Origin: a virus
Virus record (IMG/VR): IMGVR_UViG_3300025141_000043
Location: 32,771 to 96,770 of that record
DNA: 64,000 bases
Strand: one strand, 5' to 3'
The notes under the pieces: generated by a model
Database searches by the model: none
Told to the model about the DNA's origin: nothing
Seen by the model: only the letters and a program-made list of their open reading frames with translations
Shown: piece after piece, positions 25,201-33,983 of the stretch
Numbering within the stretch: the first letter of the stretch is position 1
Layout: each line of letters starts with the position of its first letter
Made by a program: the position numbers and the translations under genes

Positions 25201-27479
25201 CAGTTGATGGAGATCTCATCCGGGTGGACCGTCACACAGAAGATGTACCCGTCGCAGTCCAAGCACTCCGACGTGTAGTAGTCCCGCCGCTCCAGCATGG
25301 ACGCCGCGACGACTTCGAAGTCGGGGGCAGCCGGGTTCAAGGCCAGGAAGGAGCTCAGGCTGGGAGGGCAAGCCGCTCCCATGTTCTCGAACGCTAGCCC
25401 GAGGCTCGGGACCGTGAACCCCAGCGTTCCACATGCCGTGGTGTCCGCTCCCGTGAACGCCTGGTTAGTACGAGCCTCTACAGGCAGGGCGTAGGGCACG
25501 TTGATGTCGGAGGGCTGTCCGGTGCTATCCAGAAGCGTTACGCCCTTGGGAGGGATACGTACTAGGGGAAGCTGGATCCCCGACTGGGAGGTGTAGACCT
25601 CGTAAGTCAGGTTCGACGCGCTGTCCGTCAGTGTCCGGTCTACGATCGGGGTGGCCCCGCCGCCCAGGGTATCGAACCCCCGGATGACGTAGTCTCCGGC
25701 GTCGTCCCCGTCCTTGATCTTGATGATGTCGCCTACCGCTACTCCGTACGAGATCAGATTGACCGTGACGATGAGAACACTCGAACCGATCACCGTACTC
25801 AGATCTGCTCCGCCGACTCCTCCGAAGGGGATCTTCAAGATCTTGGGCTCGATCGGGTCGAACTCGAGGTCGGTTACGACGGAGAAGGGGAGACCGATCT
25901 CGTCAGCAACCAGATCGACGTCCAGCACTAGCTGGAGGGGTGTGACATCGAGGATGCGGTACACGCCTGCGTCAGCACCGCCCTTCAGGACTAGGTACAT
26001 CCCGATCTGAACACCCAAATCCTCCCAATCCACCGTGATGTCCGAGGACGTGACGATGTTGGGGAACGCCCCAGACCCTGCAGTTACGAGCGTGGTCATG
26101 GACACTAGAGGCGACTCGTCACTGATGTTGGTGACGGACATCGTGCTTCGCACATCCTTGGTAGGCCGCACGAATACGTCGTGGTGTCCACCGATATGAA
26201 CTACCTCATCTAGTATTTCGAGCTCCCCTGAGCCGGTATTGGGGGCCTGGATCCCTCCCGGTATGTCAGAGATCGTCAGCTTTCCTGGGCCCGTAATGAT
26301 CGCGTTCACGGCTGGTAGGAACCCGGGCAACGAGCCCAAGATGGCAGAGGTCGGAGTCGGAGACTTGTCCAGCCGGAACAGTAAGATGTTGGGGAGGTTG
26401 GCGATCACGTCCTGACTGTCGAAGACGATCGAGTCGATTTCGAACTTCTCTTTACTGGACGCCGGCGGCAGGCCGTACAGGAGCTTCCCGTAGTTGAGGA
26501 CCACCTCCATACCTACAGCGACCTTGTCCGTCCCCAGCAGGCCCCGGTCTTCCCAACCTGCGAAGAAGAGGACGAAGGTACCGAATACGAACGCCTTGCC
26601 AGCTGCCCGTACTGACCCCTGCCCGCCCCCGGTCATGCGGTCTCGCTGCATCTCGGGGTCGTTGTACCCAACCACCTGCACGCTGTTGATCGTAGGGAAG
26701 GATCCCGCTAGCCGGGACTCGATGCCCCTGGCGTTGGTAGTAGATCGCTCAGTCAGGGACTTCCTACCTCGAGCCACTAGCTGCGCGTTGGTCTCCCTGG
26801 ACCGCCCAGTCGAGGCTCTGGCCGGGTTAGTGACTCTCACCACGTTGGGGATGTCTTGCACCCGCACCAGTTGACCAGGAGTGATCTCGTACTGCGGTCC
26901 GGTCTGTTCTGCCCTCAGATGGAAGTCGGCGTAGTACAGGTCGCCGAACCGCTGGGCGGCCATCGTTGCCGCTGTAACAGCCTGAGGCTCGGGCGGGAAG
27001 AAGTTCAGACCGTTCGTTGTGGAGAACTGCGTGACAGGGGCCACGGAAACGAACGTCGGGTTCGAGAAGAAGACTCGCCCGGTCACAGAAGCATACTGCC
27101 CCGTCCGCCTCTCAACGAACCAGTTCGCCATGAGGTCGTCTGCGTCGTGCTCGGTCAGTAGCTCCGACCGTCGGACAGACTGTCGCTGCTTGGAGCGGAG
27201 GATCTGCTCCTTGAGGGCCCCAAGAGTCAGAGCCAGCGGCTTCGTCACCATGTCTGCGAAGGGACCGCCCTCGTCCACGTTGAGGCTGGGGTACTCCTGG
27301 CGGATGCGATCCTCTACGAAGGTACGCGTAGGAGTAGTGAGGGGGTCCGGCCCGAGAGCGTCCAGGATGGGGGAGATCACCTGGGAGTAGAAAGGCGACC
27401 CCTCAGCCACGTCCATAGTGGCGTCGAAGCGGAGAGCGTTGAGCTGTAGAAGCTCCTTGATGTCTTGTCGAAGAGCCAT
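22233..27479 (-). CDS. gpJ-like baseplate wedge protein, greatly enlarged
   Basis: 1748 residues, ATG in a TAATG overlap with the gp25-like gene. The N-terminal 280 residues follow the baseplate J/gp47 pattern: SELLTEHDADDLMANWF, a region ending in TNPARASTGRSRETNAQL, then LTERSTTNARGIESRL and VVGYNDPEMQRDR. Such proteins dimerise around the hub and join wedges. Typical J proteins have 300-500 residues; here about 1300 further residues are beta-rich with at least five copies of the G-D..A-G-x-Y module (for example VGDIIKIKDGDDAGDYVI). A helical segment with paired cysteines lies near residues 800-1060. The adjacent gp25-like gene upstream supports the assignment. Confidence 0.75.
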   Translation of the reverse strand: MALRQDIKELLQLNALRFDATMDVAEGSPFYSQVISPILDALGPDPLTTPTRTFVEDRIRQEYPSLNVDEGGPFADMVTKPLALTLGALKEQILRSKQRQSVRRSELLTEHDADDLMANWFVERRTGQYASVTGRVFFSNPTFVSVAPVTQFSTTNGLNFFPPEPQAVTAATMAAQRFGDLYYADFHLRAEQTGPQYEITPGQLVRVQDIPNVVRVTNPARASTGRSRETNAQLVARGRKSLTERSTTNARGIESRLAGSFPTINSVQVVGYNDPEMQRDRMTGGGQGSVRAAGKAFVFGTFVLFFAGWEDRGLLGTDKVAVGMEVVLNYGKLLYGLPPASSKEKFEIDSIVFDSQDVIANLPNILLFRLDKSPTPTSAILGSLPGFLPAVNAIITGPGKLTISDIPGGIQAPNTGSGELEILDEVVHIGGHHDVFVRPTKDVRSTMSVTNISDESPLVSMTTLVTAGSGAFPNIVTSSDITVDWEDLGVQIGMYLVLKGGADAGVYRILDVTPLQLVLDVDLVADEIGLPFSVVTDLEFDPIEPKILKIPFGGVGGADLSTVIGSSVLIVTVNLISYGVAVGDIIKIKDGDDAGDYVIRGFDTLGGGATPIVDRTLTDSASNLTYEVYTSQSGIQLPLVRIPPKGVTLLDSTGQPSDINVPYALPVEARTNQAFTGADTTACGTLGFTVPSLGLAFENMGAACPPSLSSFLALNPAAPDFEVVAASMLERRDYYTSECLDCDGYIFCVTVHPDEISINWGLPSTGQDYVNEIADWLTTTIAAFFPSFIAGTPPIFQVEDDKMVINWNMTLLTGDFLTDGLTPFVQFEICVPKELIGCCSNLFMAMPDVDLVKLFRALSDWFKLIKSGTPDTLDSAEAQQLVADILNMLPRTGPALCSSLVGDTLVLTDGPNAGGYDVASVYELSLDTTPLGSGVGLAMLAGAAEGQDVFGLINLLIALAGDEDSVDLSAAVTGFARADLVNMSPADQAKFISLTSSLEDGMDAFRSVLKLCAVGIRGQFPVDPWKPFCDLFAFGFPLVPSPPEAPDFDVCYDSYGDPADPFDVLVEFFKWILEALESLGMDISGTFDLTASEFFAGLMNGSSVPYCVGPSTCAGTMRLYFTEPTSVEVDSGGRCVVFYDPTTSPDPTPVVLPASRPTLFTTTVGALEVLFGADPDADPHPVIPSQDEAAVTQPQAYPRDLAVGTATINGDNTFTALTLTGADRDAPILEGIRQYRDEIEIHEEVFVLPSAPSTDDTDHIPAFTTRFGSNVVTLALRTLIPTVDLRDLVEVGDLFFIEGGADKGGYVVTKIVNAYQLELDRPLTETTLSIEKSGGVGFYAGSGALPSRFWDNSNPFQSTDVGKFLTIMMSDEPQSNGSYEITAVHAGGNYVDLDIPAGSFTVDDNAVIWAITAAPLVDPPSTAAGGTELVAARAVRIYEGTAKRFTVVDVGSSLTAGTTFSVWSPTAPAATPRAGTAQPFRIVRPGVQRISSTRMEAQREGALYYFDVAVRALGTDEVHNVPAEQRFEAVFGTYQADGYYYEVEDPNFTFSTLERVKLMLSPSFLPIGREDRLTQTIPLHGQSLQIQYDHSPLVNQIHRFLISPKERTVCANPVGRHFLPSYISAEIRYTGGSAPSVMGEKIQSAINLLSPVDPLSLATQIEKVLDNNGANDWAHDIYLVAVTHDINRRLVGNRSRDRLGGDEPYFFNGSNRISFFIPGTVIASGSGDAAEPGEQLKLTQETTAARFR

Positions 27480-28123
27480 TACGCCACCAGGTTCACTAGG
27501 GCAGCATCTCCTGCCATTGAGATCAGCTCGACCCGTCCCTGCAAGGTTCCGGACTGCGGTTCGAAGCTTACAGATACCACCCGGGCAGCGGCCAGCCTTT
27601 CATCCGCTGGGAGGGTGACGCGATTAGCCTGCAGTTCCAGGATCTGGCTCTTTGTTCGAGCGACGGCTTGAACGAACGAGGTCTTGAGGTCAGGGCGAGT
27701 TGGGGCCCCTGCTACCTGGCCCACCAGGGCCGGCAAGTTCCCTCCGATGTCGGGGCGGTACACGTCCCGGCCAGGCGTGGTCAACAGCACCTTCGTGAAG
27801 AGCTGCGCTAGAGACATGAGCCCCGACAGGAGTCCTGTCTCTAGCTTCGGCTTGATGATGCTTCGCTCCGTGAGGGTAAACGTGCTGCTAAGTACTTGGA
27901 TCGTACGAAGGCGATCATCCCGAAGCTGTTCGGGACGATCAACTAGCAGCACGGAAGAAGAGAAGATCGCAAAGGTGGTCACTACGCCGTTGAGCAGCAC
28001 TTCGGTGACTTTTCGGAAGTCTACTCCGGTGACTTTGTAGAGGACGGGGTACGTACTAGCGATCACCTCCACCCTGCTGACAGGGACTATGTCCTGGACC
28101 GAGATGATTTGCAGATCGCTCAT
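27479..28123 (-). CDS. gp25-like baseplate wedge protein
   Basis: 214 residues, ATG with AGGA upstream. The central segment FTKVLLTTPGRDVYRPDIGGNL matches in pattern the T4 gp25/P2 gpW core, where a short helix and the sequence (L)LT-x2-G-x3-x-R-P-x-x-G lead to the EPR-like core that plugs the sheath initiator. The first 75 residues look like a small beta domain of IPT/TIG type. The C-terminal third is beta-rich and ends in GRVELISMAG. gp25 proteins are usually about 130 residues, so this one is fused to an extra N-terminal domain. It lies directly before the gpJ-like gene, the classical gp25-gpJ order. Confidence 0.75.
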   Translation of the reverse strand: MSDLQIISVQDIVPVSRVEVIASTYPVLYKVTGVDFRKVTEVLLNGVVTTFAIFSSSVLLVDRPEQLRDDRLRTIQVLSSTFTLTERSIIKPKLETGLLSGLMSLAQLFTKVLLTTPGRDVYRPDIGGNLPALVGQVAGAPTRPDLKTSFVQAVARTKSQILELQANRVTLPADERLAAARVVSVSFEPQSGTLQGRVELISMAGDAALVNLVA

Positions 28124-28485
28124 TGTTCCTGAGTCTCCAGCTGCCGAGCGCTCTCCTTCTGCTCGGCAGCGTCCCGCAGAACCCCCCGCACTGCAGCGAT
28201 TGCCCCGGTGTCCGGATCCAGCAATCGCTCCTCCAGGCTATCTAGCTTCTGTAGCACCCCTACTCCCCAAGACCCCACCGTGCGAGTGTTCTGAGACTGG
28301 GCGGTGTTTCCCTGTGCTTCCTGGTCGCTGTCTAGGAAGAGGAGCTGTTCCACGATGAGCTCCTCCATCGTAACGGCGGACAGGGCTTCAGCGGTCTCGC
28401 GGCCTCGAACAAAGGAGTACCCGTCACTGAGGGCACGTCGTACCTCCCGGGGAATGGGATCGTCATCCGACGTTTGCTCAGCCAC
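28120..28485 (-). CDS. Unknown small helical protein in baseplate operon
   Basis: 121 residues, GTG start overlapping the previous stop, with AAGGAG upstream. Acidic and mostly helical; a Gln/Asn/Ser-rich linker (about 60-75) separates two helices. The C-terminal helix is rich in Glu, Arg and Gln and may form a coiled coil. Not recognised. Position beside gp25 and gpJ suggests a minor baseplate or assembly role. Confidence 0.6.
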   Translation of the reverse strand: MAEQTSDDDPIPREVRRALSDGYSFVRGRETAEALSAVTMEELIVEQLLFLDSDQEAQGNTAQSQNTRTVGSWGVGVLQKLDSLEERLLDPDTGAIAAVRGVLRDAAEQKESARQLETQEQ

Positions 28486-31292
28486 TAGAATCGCTCCTTG
28501 CTGGTCGGACGGGTTGTCGCCATCACGTCTCCCAGCCGCTGACTCTTCGGCATGCCTCGAGCCGCCCTTCGGAAGGAGCTGGAGACGGCCTTAGTACTCG
28601 AAGCTCCGTCCGCTGTCAGCTCCTTCAACTCTGTGTACCTGCCCTCCATCAGAAGACTGGCCGCACGATCATACCCCTTCTCCTCCAGAGAGGAGAGCGC
28701 TGCCTCAGCCACCTCAGCCGAAGCTGTCGGCAAGGTCGGAGAGTACTGCTTCAGCACGTCATCCGCAGCCGTCCCAGACGCAGTCAGAGACACCCCAAGC
28801 CGCTGGAGAGAGATCGCTACAGACGTGGAGGACCTGTGGGACGCGGAGATGAGGAAGAGCAGCTTCGCCAAGTCCTTAGCAGCGGACACCAGGGAGGCTG
28901 ACCGCGTGCCGGATCTCAGGGCCTCGACTACTCTTCGCAGCACAGGCTTGTGCCTCGACAACAGGGCGTACCGATCCTCTCGCTGGAGCACTCGTAGCGC
29001 CGCCTGTACACCGACGTACCCCGAGTACCCTGCAGGTAGGATGTCTATCTGGTACGTACCGGGATCATCTAGGGGGGTGGCCACGTCGAAGTAGGTCCCG
29101 CCCGGGTCCACCGATTCAATACTCGTCGTGACTCCATCGGCTAGGCGGATAGAGCACTCGGCCGTAACTCCCAACAGTCGAAGATCCTGCACCTTCGACT
29201 TGGTGTCCCCCTTCTTAGTGCCCGTGATCTGGAATCGAGAGGACTTCGACAACACGGACGTGTCGCTAGGAATCCCTAGAGGGGCGTGGGCGGTGCCTGT
29301 GCCGAGGTTGATCGAGTTCCCTTCCAGGGCCTTGGAAACCACCTTCAACACGGTTCGCGCCAGTTCCACCTCCATCAAGATCCCGGCACCAGGCACATCA
29401 CCTGCCAGCTGAGTCACCCCGTACTCCGTAGGGGAAGTCACAGAGGTCACGACGAAGCTGCCCTTGCTGCCAGCCTTCGCGATGTCTCCTGCTTGCACTG
29501 GAGATGATGGAGCTTCGTACAAGTACAGCACTCCTGCAGACACGAAAGCTTCCCCAGTGAACAACACGGTTCCGACAGTGGATATGGCGGCCCACGTGCC
29601 GATGGCTGCCTCGAGTTCCATCACTACTTCCGAGATCGGGTAGTAGTTCCCGGACACCTGCCCCTTACCGAACCCGAGCTCCGTTCCCGCGCTGTCGTCC
29701 TCGAACTTGGCCCCCAATCCCACATCTCCCCACAGGAAGGGGATCGGGGAGGCAAGAGCTTGGAAGGGCGGGGGAGGCGGGGGAGGCAGGAGAGCCGTAG
29801 ACGTGTCCGACAAGGTCAAGATGCTGGAGATGCTCAACGACGTCGAGGACACCACGAGGACGTCTCCGTCAGCGGCGAAGGTGAAGTCTGCTCCCAGACC
29901 TCCGCCCTCCAACTCCGTGATGAGGGAGGCCATGTCTGAGAAGAGGCCGCCTACCGCATTGAAGGTGTGCGTGAACTCGGCAACCCCGCTCTCATCCTGC
30001 AGCCACAGAACCAGCGTCAGGCCTCCTGCGGGAATGAGCAGCGGTATTGTGAACGGCATGGAGTCCGTTCGCAGTACGGCCGGCTGAGCCGTCAGCCCAG
30101 ACGAGGGGAGGCCTATCTCTCCCGGACCCTTCAAGTACAGTCGATCGTGCTTGATCAGAGCCTCATACCCAAGAGGGCCGAGGAAGGAATCTAGTTCTGC
30201 CACCACCTGAGCAGCTGTTCTCGACCCTACGGTCAGCGGAGCTGTGTAAGTGGTGTCTGCGATCCGCACTAGTAGGTGAGGGACTGTGACCGTGTAAGGA
30301 TCGGTCGCCAGTTCGGCAGACTTCAGAAAGTGCTGTCCTGAGCCTGTCAGCACCACCGGACCGGCCCCAGGTCCATTGTCGATCTGGATCTCGGCATCTA
30401 CCGGGAAGGAGACGGGCTGCTGAGTACCTGTGAACTCCGCCGGGGTCATTGGTGGTAGTGCGTCAACGACGAGCTTAGACCCCGCAGGGAAGGCCGCTCT
30501 GCTGGAGTGGTGGGACAAGCCTCGAAGAACGTGGCCTGTGGGGTGCCGAGCGCTACTCAATGCGTCTACGGCTGCCTCAGGAGCTAGCAGCGTGACCAGG
30601 CTGTCCTGGGCAGACCCGCTGAGTGTTCCCTCATCTGCCGCCCTACTGACCTTGGTGAGCATGTCCTGAGCACGCTGCAGAAGGAGGGGAGACAGGTAGG
30701 TCCTGATCGCAACGGGATCGAAGGAGGTGCTCGCCTCCAGGAAGCTGGTCAGTCGGCGATGTAGCCGAGGCAGCGACTTCTCGAGCCGCTCCAGCTCCTC
30801 AACTGCATCCTGGAGAGCCTCAGGTCGAGCCCGTCCCGTACTGCCGCTAGCTGCCCCTCGCAGGTCTGGGAGCAGCGCAGCCTTGGCGTACCGACGTGCG
30901 CCATTCAGCGCAGTACGAACCCTCTCCACCTCCCGCACGTCGGCAATAGTGCCCAGGTCCAACGAAGTCTGCAGCTTCGCCGTGGCCGTAGTCAGCTGGG
31001 TAGAGGCACTTGCCCTACTGCGTTCTAGGGAATCGGCTAGATCAACGAGAAGCTGCTCCAGATCAGTGGCTAGGGAGGCGAGATCCTGAAGTATGACATT
31101 CCGCTGCAGGAGCAGCAGGTGAAAGAACGCTCCGGGCTCCAGCAACAGCCCAGTCAACAACGCTTCCAGGACTCTCGAGAACTGTGTGTGCTCCTTCCGT
31201 GTTCCCGCTAGGGACTTCTGAAAGGAGTTTGGTCGCTGGATCGCTTGAGACGCTCGAGCTCGGAGGGTTTCGGCGTTGAGGGGCTTGGACAT
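28485..31292 (-). CDS. Large virion protein with helical ends and beta core
   Basis: 935 residues, ATG immediately after AAGGA. The N-terminal 260 residues are helical with heptad-like segments (FFHLLLLQRNVILQDLASLATDLEQLLVDL). The core (about 290-760) is beta-rich and contains a hook-IN-like segment (AEIQIDNGPGAGPVVL) and one copy of the G-D..G-x-F-x-V module (near residue 600). A helical tail follows. It precedes the gp25-like gene, so it probably belongs to the baseplate or its periphery. No family name can be given. Confidence 0.55.
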   Translation of the reverse strand: MSKPLNAETLRARASQAIQRPNSFQKSLAGTRKEHTQFSRVLEALLTGLLLEPGAFFHLLLLQRNVILQDLASLATDLEQLLVDLADSLERSRASASTQLTTATAKLQTSLDLGTIADVREVERVRTALNGARRYAKAALLPDLRGAASGSTGRARPEALQDAVEELERLEKSLPRLHRRLTSFLEASTSFDPVAIRTYLSPLLLQRAQDMLTKVSRAADEGTLSGSAQDSLVTLLAPEAAVDALSSARHPTGHVLRGLSHHSSRAAFPAGSKLVVDALPPMTPAEFTGTQQPVSFPVDAEIQIDNGPGAGPVVLTGSGQHFLKSAELATDPYTVTVPHLLVRIADTTYTAPLTVGSRTAAQVVAELDSFLGPLGYEALIKHDRLYLKGPGEIGLPSSGLTAQPAVLRTDSMPFTIPLLIPAGGLTLVLWLQDESGVAEFTHTFNAVGGLFSDMASLITELEGGGLGADFTFAADGDVLVVSSTSLSISSILTLSDTSTALLPPPPPPPFQALASPIPFLWGDVGLGAKFEDDSAGTELGFGKGQVSGNYYPISEVVMELEAAIGTWAAISTVGTVLFTGEAFVSAGVLYLYEAPSSPVQAGDIAKAGSKGSFVVTSVTSPTEYGVTQLAGDVPGAGILMEVELARTVLKVVSKALEGNSINLGTGTAHAPLGIPSDTSVLSKSSRFQITGTKKGDTKSKVQDLRLLGVTAECSIRLADGVTTSIESVDPGGTYFDVATPLDDPGTYQIDILPAGYSGYVGVQAALRVLQREDRYALLSRHKPVLRRVVEALRSGTRSASLVSAAKDLAKLLFLISASHRSSTSVAISLQRLGVSLTASGTAADDVLKQYSPTLPTASAEVAEAALSSLEEKGYDRAASLLMEGRYTELKELTADGASSTKAVSSSFRRAARGMPKSQRLGDVMATTRPTSKERF

Positions 31293-31590
31293 TCCTTCTT
31301 CTACTCCCCTCCAGCTTCATCTGCCGAAGCTCGTCTTTGGAGAGTTTCAGAGCTGCTGCCCTGATCTTCTCCGGAGGCATGTCTAACATCGCGCACAAAG
31401 CAAGAAAGGAGTTCTCTCTTCCCGAGATGTCCTCGAACAGCCACCACTCCGCGCTGTAGAACAGCCTTCTATTAGACCGCCCAGTAGCGCCCTTGTTGTA
31501 CACGTAATCGACCAGAGCTTGGAGGATGACGCAAATCCACATGTTGCGGCACGGCCCCGCATCCGAGGAGACAAGGTAGTCGTCCTCCAT
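31063..31590 (-). CDS. Conserved phage protein of unknown function, long overlap with next gene
   Basis: 175 residues from the ATG at 31590, which shares its A with the upstream stop. The first 95 residues look well conserved in style: RRLFYSAEWWLFEDIS, then FLALCAMLDMPPEKIRAAAL, a pattern I associate with small phage proteins of unknown role. After about residue 95 the frame continues for some 76 residues inside the next gene with biased, low-complexity sequence (many Ser, Pro, Arg). The last part may be incidental read-through of a lost stop, or the site of a frameshift. Confidence 0.6.
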   Translation of the reverse strand: MEDDYLVSSDAGPCRNMWICVILQALVDYVYNKGATGRSNRRLFYSAEWWLFEDISGRENSFLALCAMLDMPPEKIRAAALKLSKDELRQMKLEGSRRRNVQAPQRRNPPSSSVSSDPATKLLSEVPSGNTEGAHTVLESPGSVVDWAVAGARSVLSPAAPAAECHTSGSRLPSH

Positions 31591-32486
31591 CACGTCACAG
31601 TCACTGCGACCGGAGTCACTGTGAGAACTGTGGCGGGTACTCGAGGAAGTGCGCCCCCTGCCCGAATCGTCGCAGTAATCGTAGTATTGCCTGCAGCTAC
31701 GCCGTGAGCAATGAAGCTACCTGCTGACGGAGTGACCGTAGCTATGGCCTCATTCGCCGACTCGATGTCGATGTACTGCGACCACGCAGGATCGGTTGTG
31801 CCTGTCAGTACTCTCCCGTCCGACATGGTGAGGGCCACGGCCACGGCAGCAGCGTCTGCATCAGCTGCCACACTGATCGCGGTCGCGGGAGTGAACGTCA
31901 CTGATGCTGGCACAGGGAAGAGGAGATCTACCAGGTTCTGATTGGTCAGAGCCGGGATCGCTACGTCGAAGGAACGGTCCATGTAGCCTTCAAGGCTTAC
32001 ATCGAACTCTGCCCCTCTGGGAAGGTCCACCTGCACATACCCGTTGCTATCGGTGATCAGTTGCTCAGGCTGCTGACCTAGTCCCACAGCGACTGGGTAC
32101 ATGCCCACAGGGTCCATCTTCGGCGCCAGGCGGATGTACTGATCTGCGAGGGGTCGACCGGAAGCGGTGCGGAAGAAGGCCCAGCACCTGCACATGTTGG
32201 GATTGGAGGCGACAGGGATCGTAAACGTAGCGGCCGTGAACTGCCATGCATTCGCCGGCGGAGGAGTCCGTACGTTGATCTGCTGAGGAGAAGTCACCGA
32301 GGCCAGGATGTGCTCTCCGTAGAAGCGGAGTTGGTATCGGCCCGCTACTTCATCGAAGGCTGCGTCACCTAGGGCGTCGGTCATCCCTGAGTCCAGCAGG
32401 ACAGTGTTCGCTTCGTTGTAAATCTGTACGACCATGCCCTGGACGGGGACTGCATTGGCGTCCACCACGTTGACTGCGATGATCAT
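31590..32486 (-). CDS. Ig-like (Big_2-type) virion surface protein
   Basis: 298 residues from the ATG at 32486 (ATGA overlap with the upstream stop); longer starts run into the previous gene. The first 100 residues form a carboxypeptidase-regulatory-like beta domain. The C-terminal 100 residues match a bacterial Ig domain of the Big_2 type: VALTMSDGRVLTGTTDP, then IATVTPSAGSFIAHGVAAGNTTITATI. Ig-like domains decorate phage capsids and tails and bind weakly to carbohydrate surfaces. Secretion signal absent, as expected for a virion component. A similar domain occurs at 34458-34883. Confidence 0.75.
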   Translation of the reverse strand: MIIAVNVVDANAVPVQGMVVQIYNEANTVLLDSGMTDALGDAAFDEVAGRYQLRFYGEHILASVTSPQQINVRTPPPANAWQFTAATFTIPVASNPNMCRCWAFFRTASGRPLADQYIRLAPKMDPVGMYPVAVGLGQQPEQLITDSNGYVQVDLPRGAEFDVSLEGYMDRSFDVAIPALTNQNLVDLLFPVPASVTFTPATAISVAADADAAAVAVALTMSDGRVLTGTTDPAWSQYIDIESANEAIATVTPSAGSFIAHGVAAGNTTITATIRAGGALPRVPATVLTVTPVAVTVT

Positions 32487-32881
32487 CGGTGTTCTCCCGA
32501 CAGTGCTAGCGTATCGACCAAGTAGCAGAAGCCGGCAGAGATCAAGCACCAACTGCCCACAGCTAACCACTGAGAGTAGTCGTTAATCTCTACGTAAAGA
32601 AGCCTGTGATCGGCGGTCTTCCAGATCAAGAGCCAGCTCATCCACCCCGCATGGAAACCCATGCAGTACGGGCAGGTGAAGAGCTGACCGAAGAACTCCC
32701 GGAGAAATTTCTTGATGCGTGAGTCCGAGACGGGCTCCAGGTACGGCTCACCCTCCTCGTCCAGCTCGATCTTCGTGCCCGCTTGTAGCAACCAGGTGAC
32801 TGGGGGCACCTGCGACAGCTTGTTCATGGCCCCGTAGCAAAGGCCGTAAGCAAGCAGAAGGGCGATCAAGTAAAGGGACAC
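32483..32881 (-). CDS. DUF1360-like membrane protein
   Basis: 132 residues, GTG start. Hydrophobic N-terminus (LYLIALLLAYGLCYGAM), an acidic loop, then FTCPYCMGFHAGWMSWLLIW and a last hydrophobic helix near residue 110-125. The CPYC-x-G-F/W motif and three membrane segments match DUF1360-type proteins, whose function is unknown. In a phage late operon such a protein could change the host membrane, for example in superinfection exclusion. The hairpin ACACG/CGTGT at 32893-32906 lies just upstream. Confidence 0.65.
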   Translation of the reverse strand: MSLYLIALLLAYGLCYGAMNKLSQVPPVTWLLQAGTKIELDEEGEPYLEPVSDSRIKKFLREFFGQLFTCPYCMGFHAGWMSWLLIWKTADHRLLYVEINDYSQWLAVGSWCLISAGFCYLVDTLALSGEHR

Positions 32882-32930
32882 GCGGGAATCCTACACGAAG
32901 ACGTGTCCGTACGAGGTTGGTAGAGTGAGG

Positions 32931-33686
32931 CTAGTCCTGAGGGTGGACGGTCAGGGGGCGCGTGATGCCCACCTCTCTGTAGTAGTCCAGAGCAGGCAGC
33001 TCGAACCCCTCGGGAGCCGTGCCGTTCTTCACCGCTTCCTTGTCCGTCAGGAAGGCGTCCAGGATCTCCAAGGAGTTCGCGGTCCTGCTGATCTGCTCGA
33101 CCTGCTCGACCACGACGACCTGCATCTGCTCCATCACCGCCTGCATGTCCCCCTCGGCCCGCATGACGGTCTCGAGGTTCTGCTGGTCCATCAAGGTCAG
33201 GTCGGACTCCCGGTACTCGGGCCGTACCTTGAAGCCTCGCTCTGCGAAATAGGCCGCCAGGTCGGCATCCCCGAAGTCGAATCCGTGACGAGCGAACACG
33301 GTGTTGCGGAGATAGCGGAGCTCTTCATCGTTCAGACCGGCCAGGTCCTCAGCTGACACCTCGAGCCCTGCCTTGATCAGCTCGTCGGCCCGGACCGGGG
33401 CTGCGTCTAGATCTGCTAGAAGCGGGACGTCTTCGACCAGTGGCAGGTCTGCCATCGGGTCAGCGTCGACCCACTGCGCCTCTGCCGGGATGCACCCGTT
33501 GAGCACCGTCATGGTGCCTAGAGCGATGATGAACAGGTAGCCTGCCAGCAGGAAACCGGTAGCCATGGGGTGTCGCATGATGAGGTTCATGCGAGGGGGC
33601 AGAACAGTATCCATACCGACCTCTGCTTCCGGCGCCTGCTGCTCCCGCTGGAGATGTACTTCGTCTACGAGGGCCAGGTGTGGCAC
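32931..33686 (-). CDS. YARHG-domain membrane-anchored or lipoprotein
   Basis: 251 residues from the GTG at 33686, two bases after the previous stop with GGAG upstream; an ATG at 33614 (GAGG upstream) is also good and would leave a shorter N-terminus. A hydrophobic segment (GFLLAGYLFIIALGTMTVL) ends in NGCIPAEA, which could be a lipobox or a signal-anchor end. The C-terminal part contains a YARHG domain: LNDEELRYLRNTVFARHGFDF, then AYFAERGFKVRP. YARHG domains are extracellular and often sit in cell-wall-active or secreted proteins. Role in the phage unknown; cell envelope action late in infection is plausible. Confidence 0.7.
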   Translation of the reverse strand: MPHLALVDEVHLQREQQAPEAEVGMDTVLPPRMNLIMRHPMATGFLLAGYLFIIALGTMTVLNGCIPAEAQWVDADPMADLPLVEDVPLLADLDAAPVRADELIKAGLEVSAEDLAGLNDEELRYLRNTVFARHGFDFGDADLAAYFAERGFKVRPEYRESDLTLMDQQNLETVMRAEGDMQAVMEQMQVVVVEQVEQISRTANSLEILDAFLTDKEAVKNGTAPEGFELPALDYYREVGITRPLTVHPQD

Positions 33687-33688
33687 GG

Positions 33689-33982
33689 CTACTCCGCCCC
33701 AGCCAGGCGGAGAAGCGATTCCTCCACACGAGTCATCGTCTCGCCGATCTTCTTCAGCTCAGCACGCAGCTCTACGAGGCTGATGTCTCGCTCGTGCTTG
33801 ACTGCCTCGAGGACTACTACCCGGGCCTCTAGCTTGACCGCTTTGGTCTGCTCGGCGGCGAAGTCTCGCTGTAGATCGTGGAACGCCAAATAGCCGCTCA
33901 AGATGATGGGCAACAATCCGATGATGTACCAGCCGATCTTGCCGGCCCAGCTGGGAATCCTGATCGTAGTCGGCTCGGACAT
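33689..33982 (-). CDS. Single-membrane-span coiled-coil protein (holin- or spanin-like)
   Basis: 97 residues from the ATG at 33982, one base after the previous stop. One transmembrane helix (GWYIIGLLPIILSGYLAF, about 15-33) is followed by a long charged coiled coil to the C-terminus. The layout resembles XhlA-type holin partners or inner-membrane spanin subunits. It is directly downstream of another one-span protein of opposite topology. No endolysin gene is adjacent. Confidence 0.6.
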   Translation of the reverse strand: MSEPTTIRIPSWAGKIGWYIIGLLPIILSGYLAFHDLQRDFAAEQTKAVKLEARVVVLEAVKHERDISLVELRAELKKIGETMTRVEESLLRLAGAE

Positions 33983-33983
33983 C

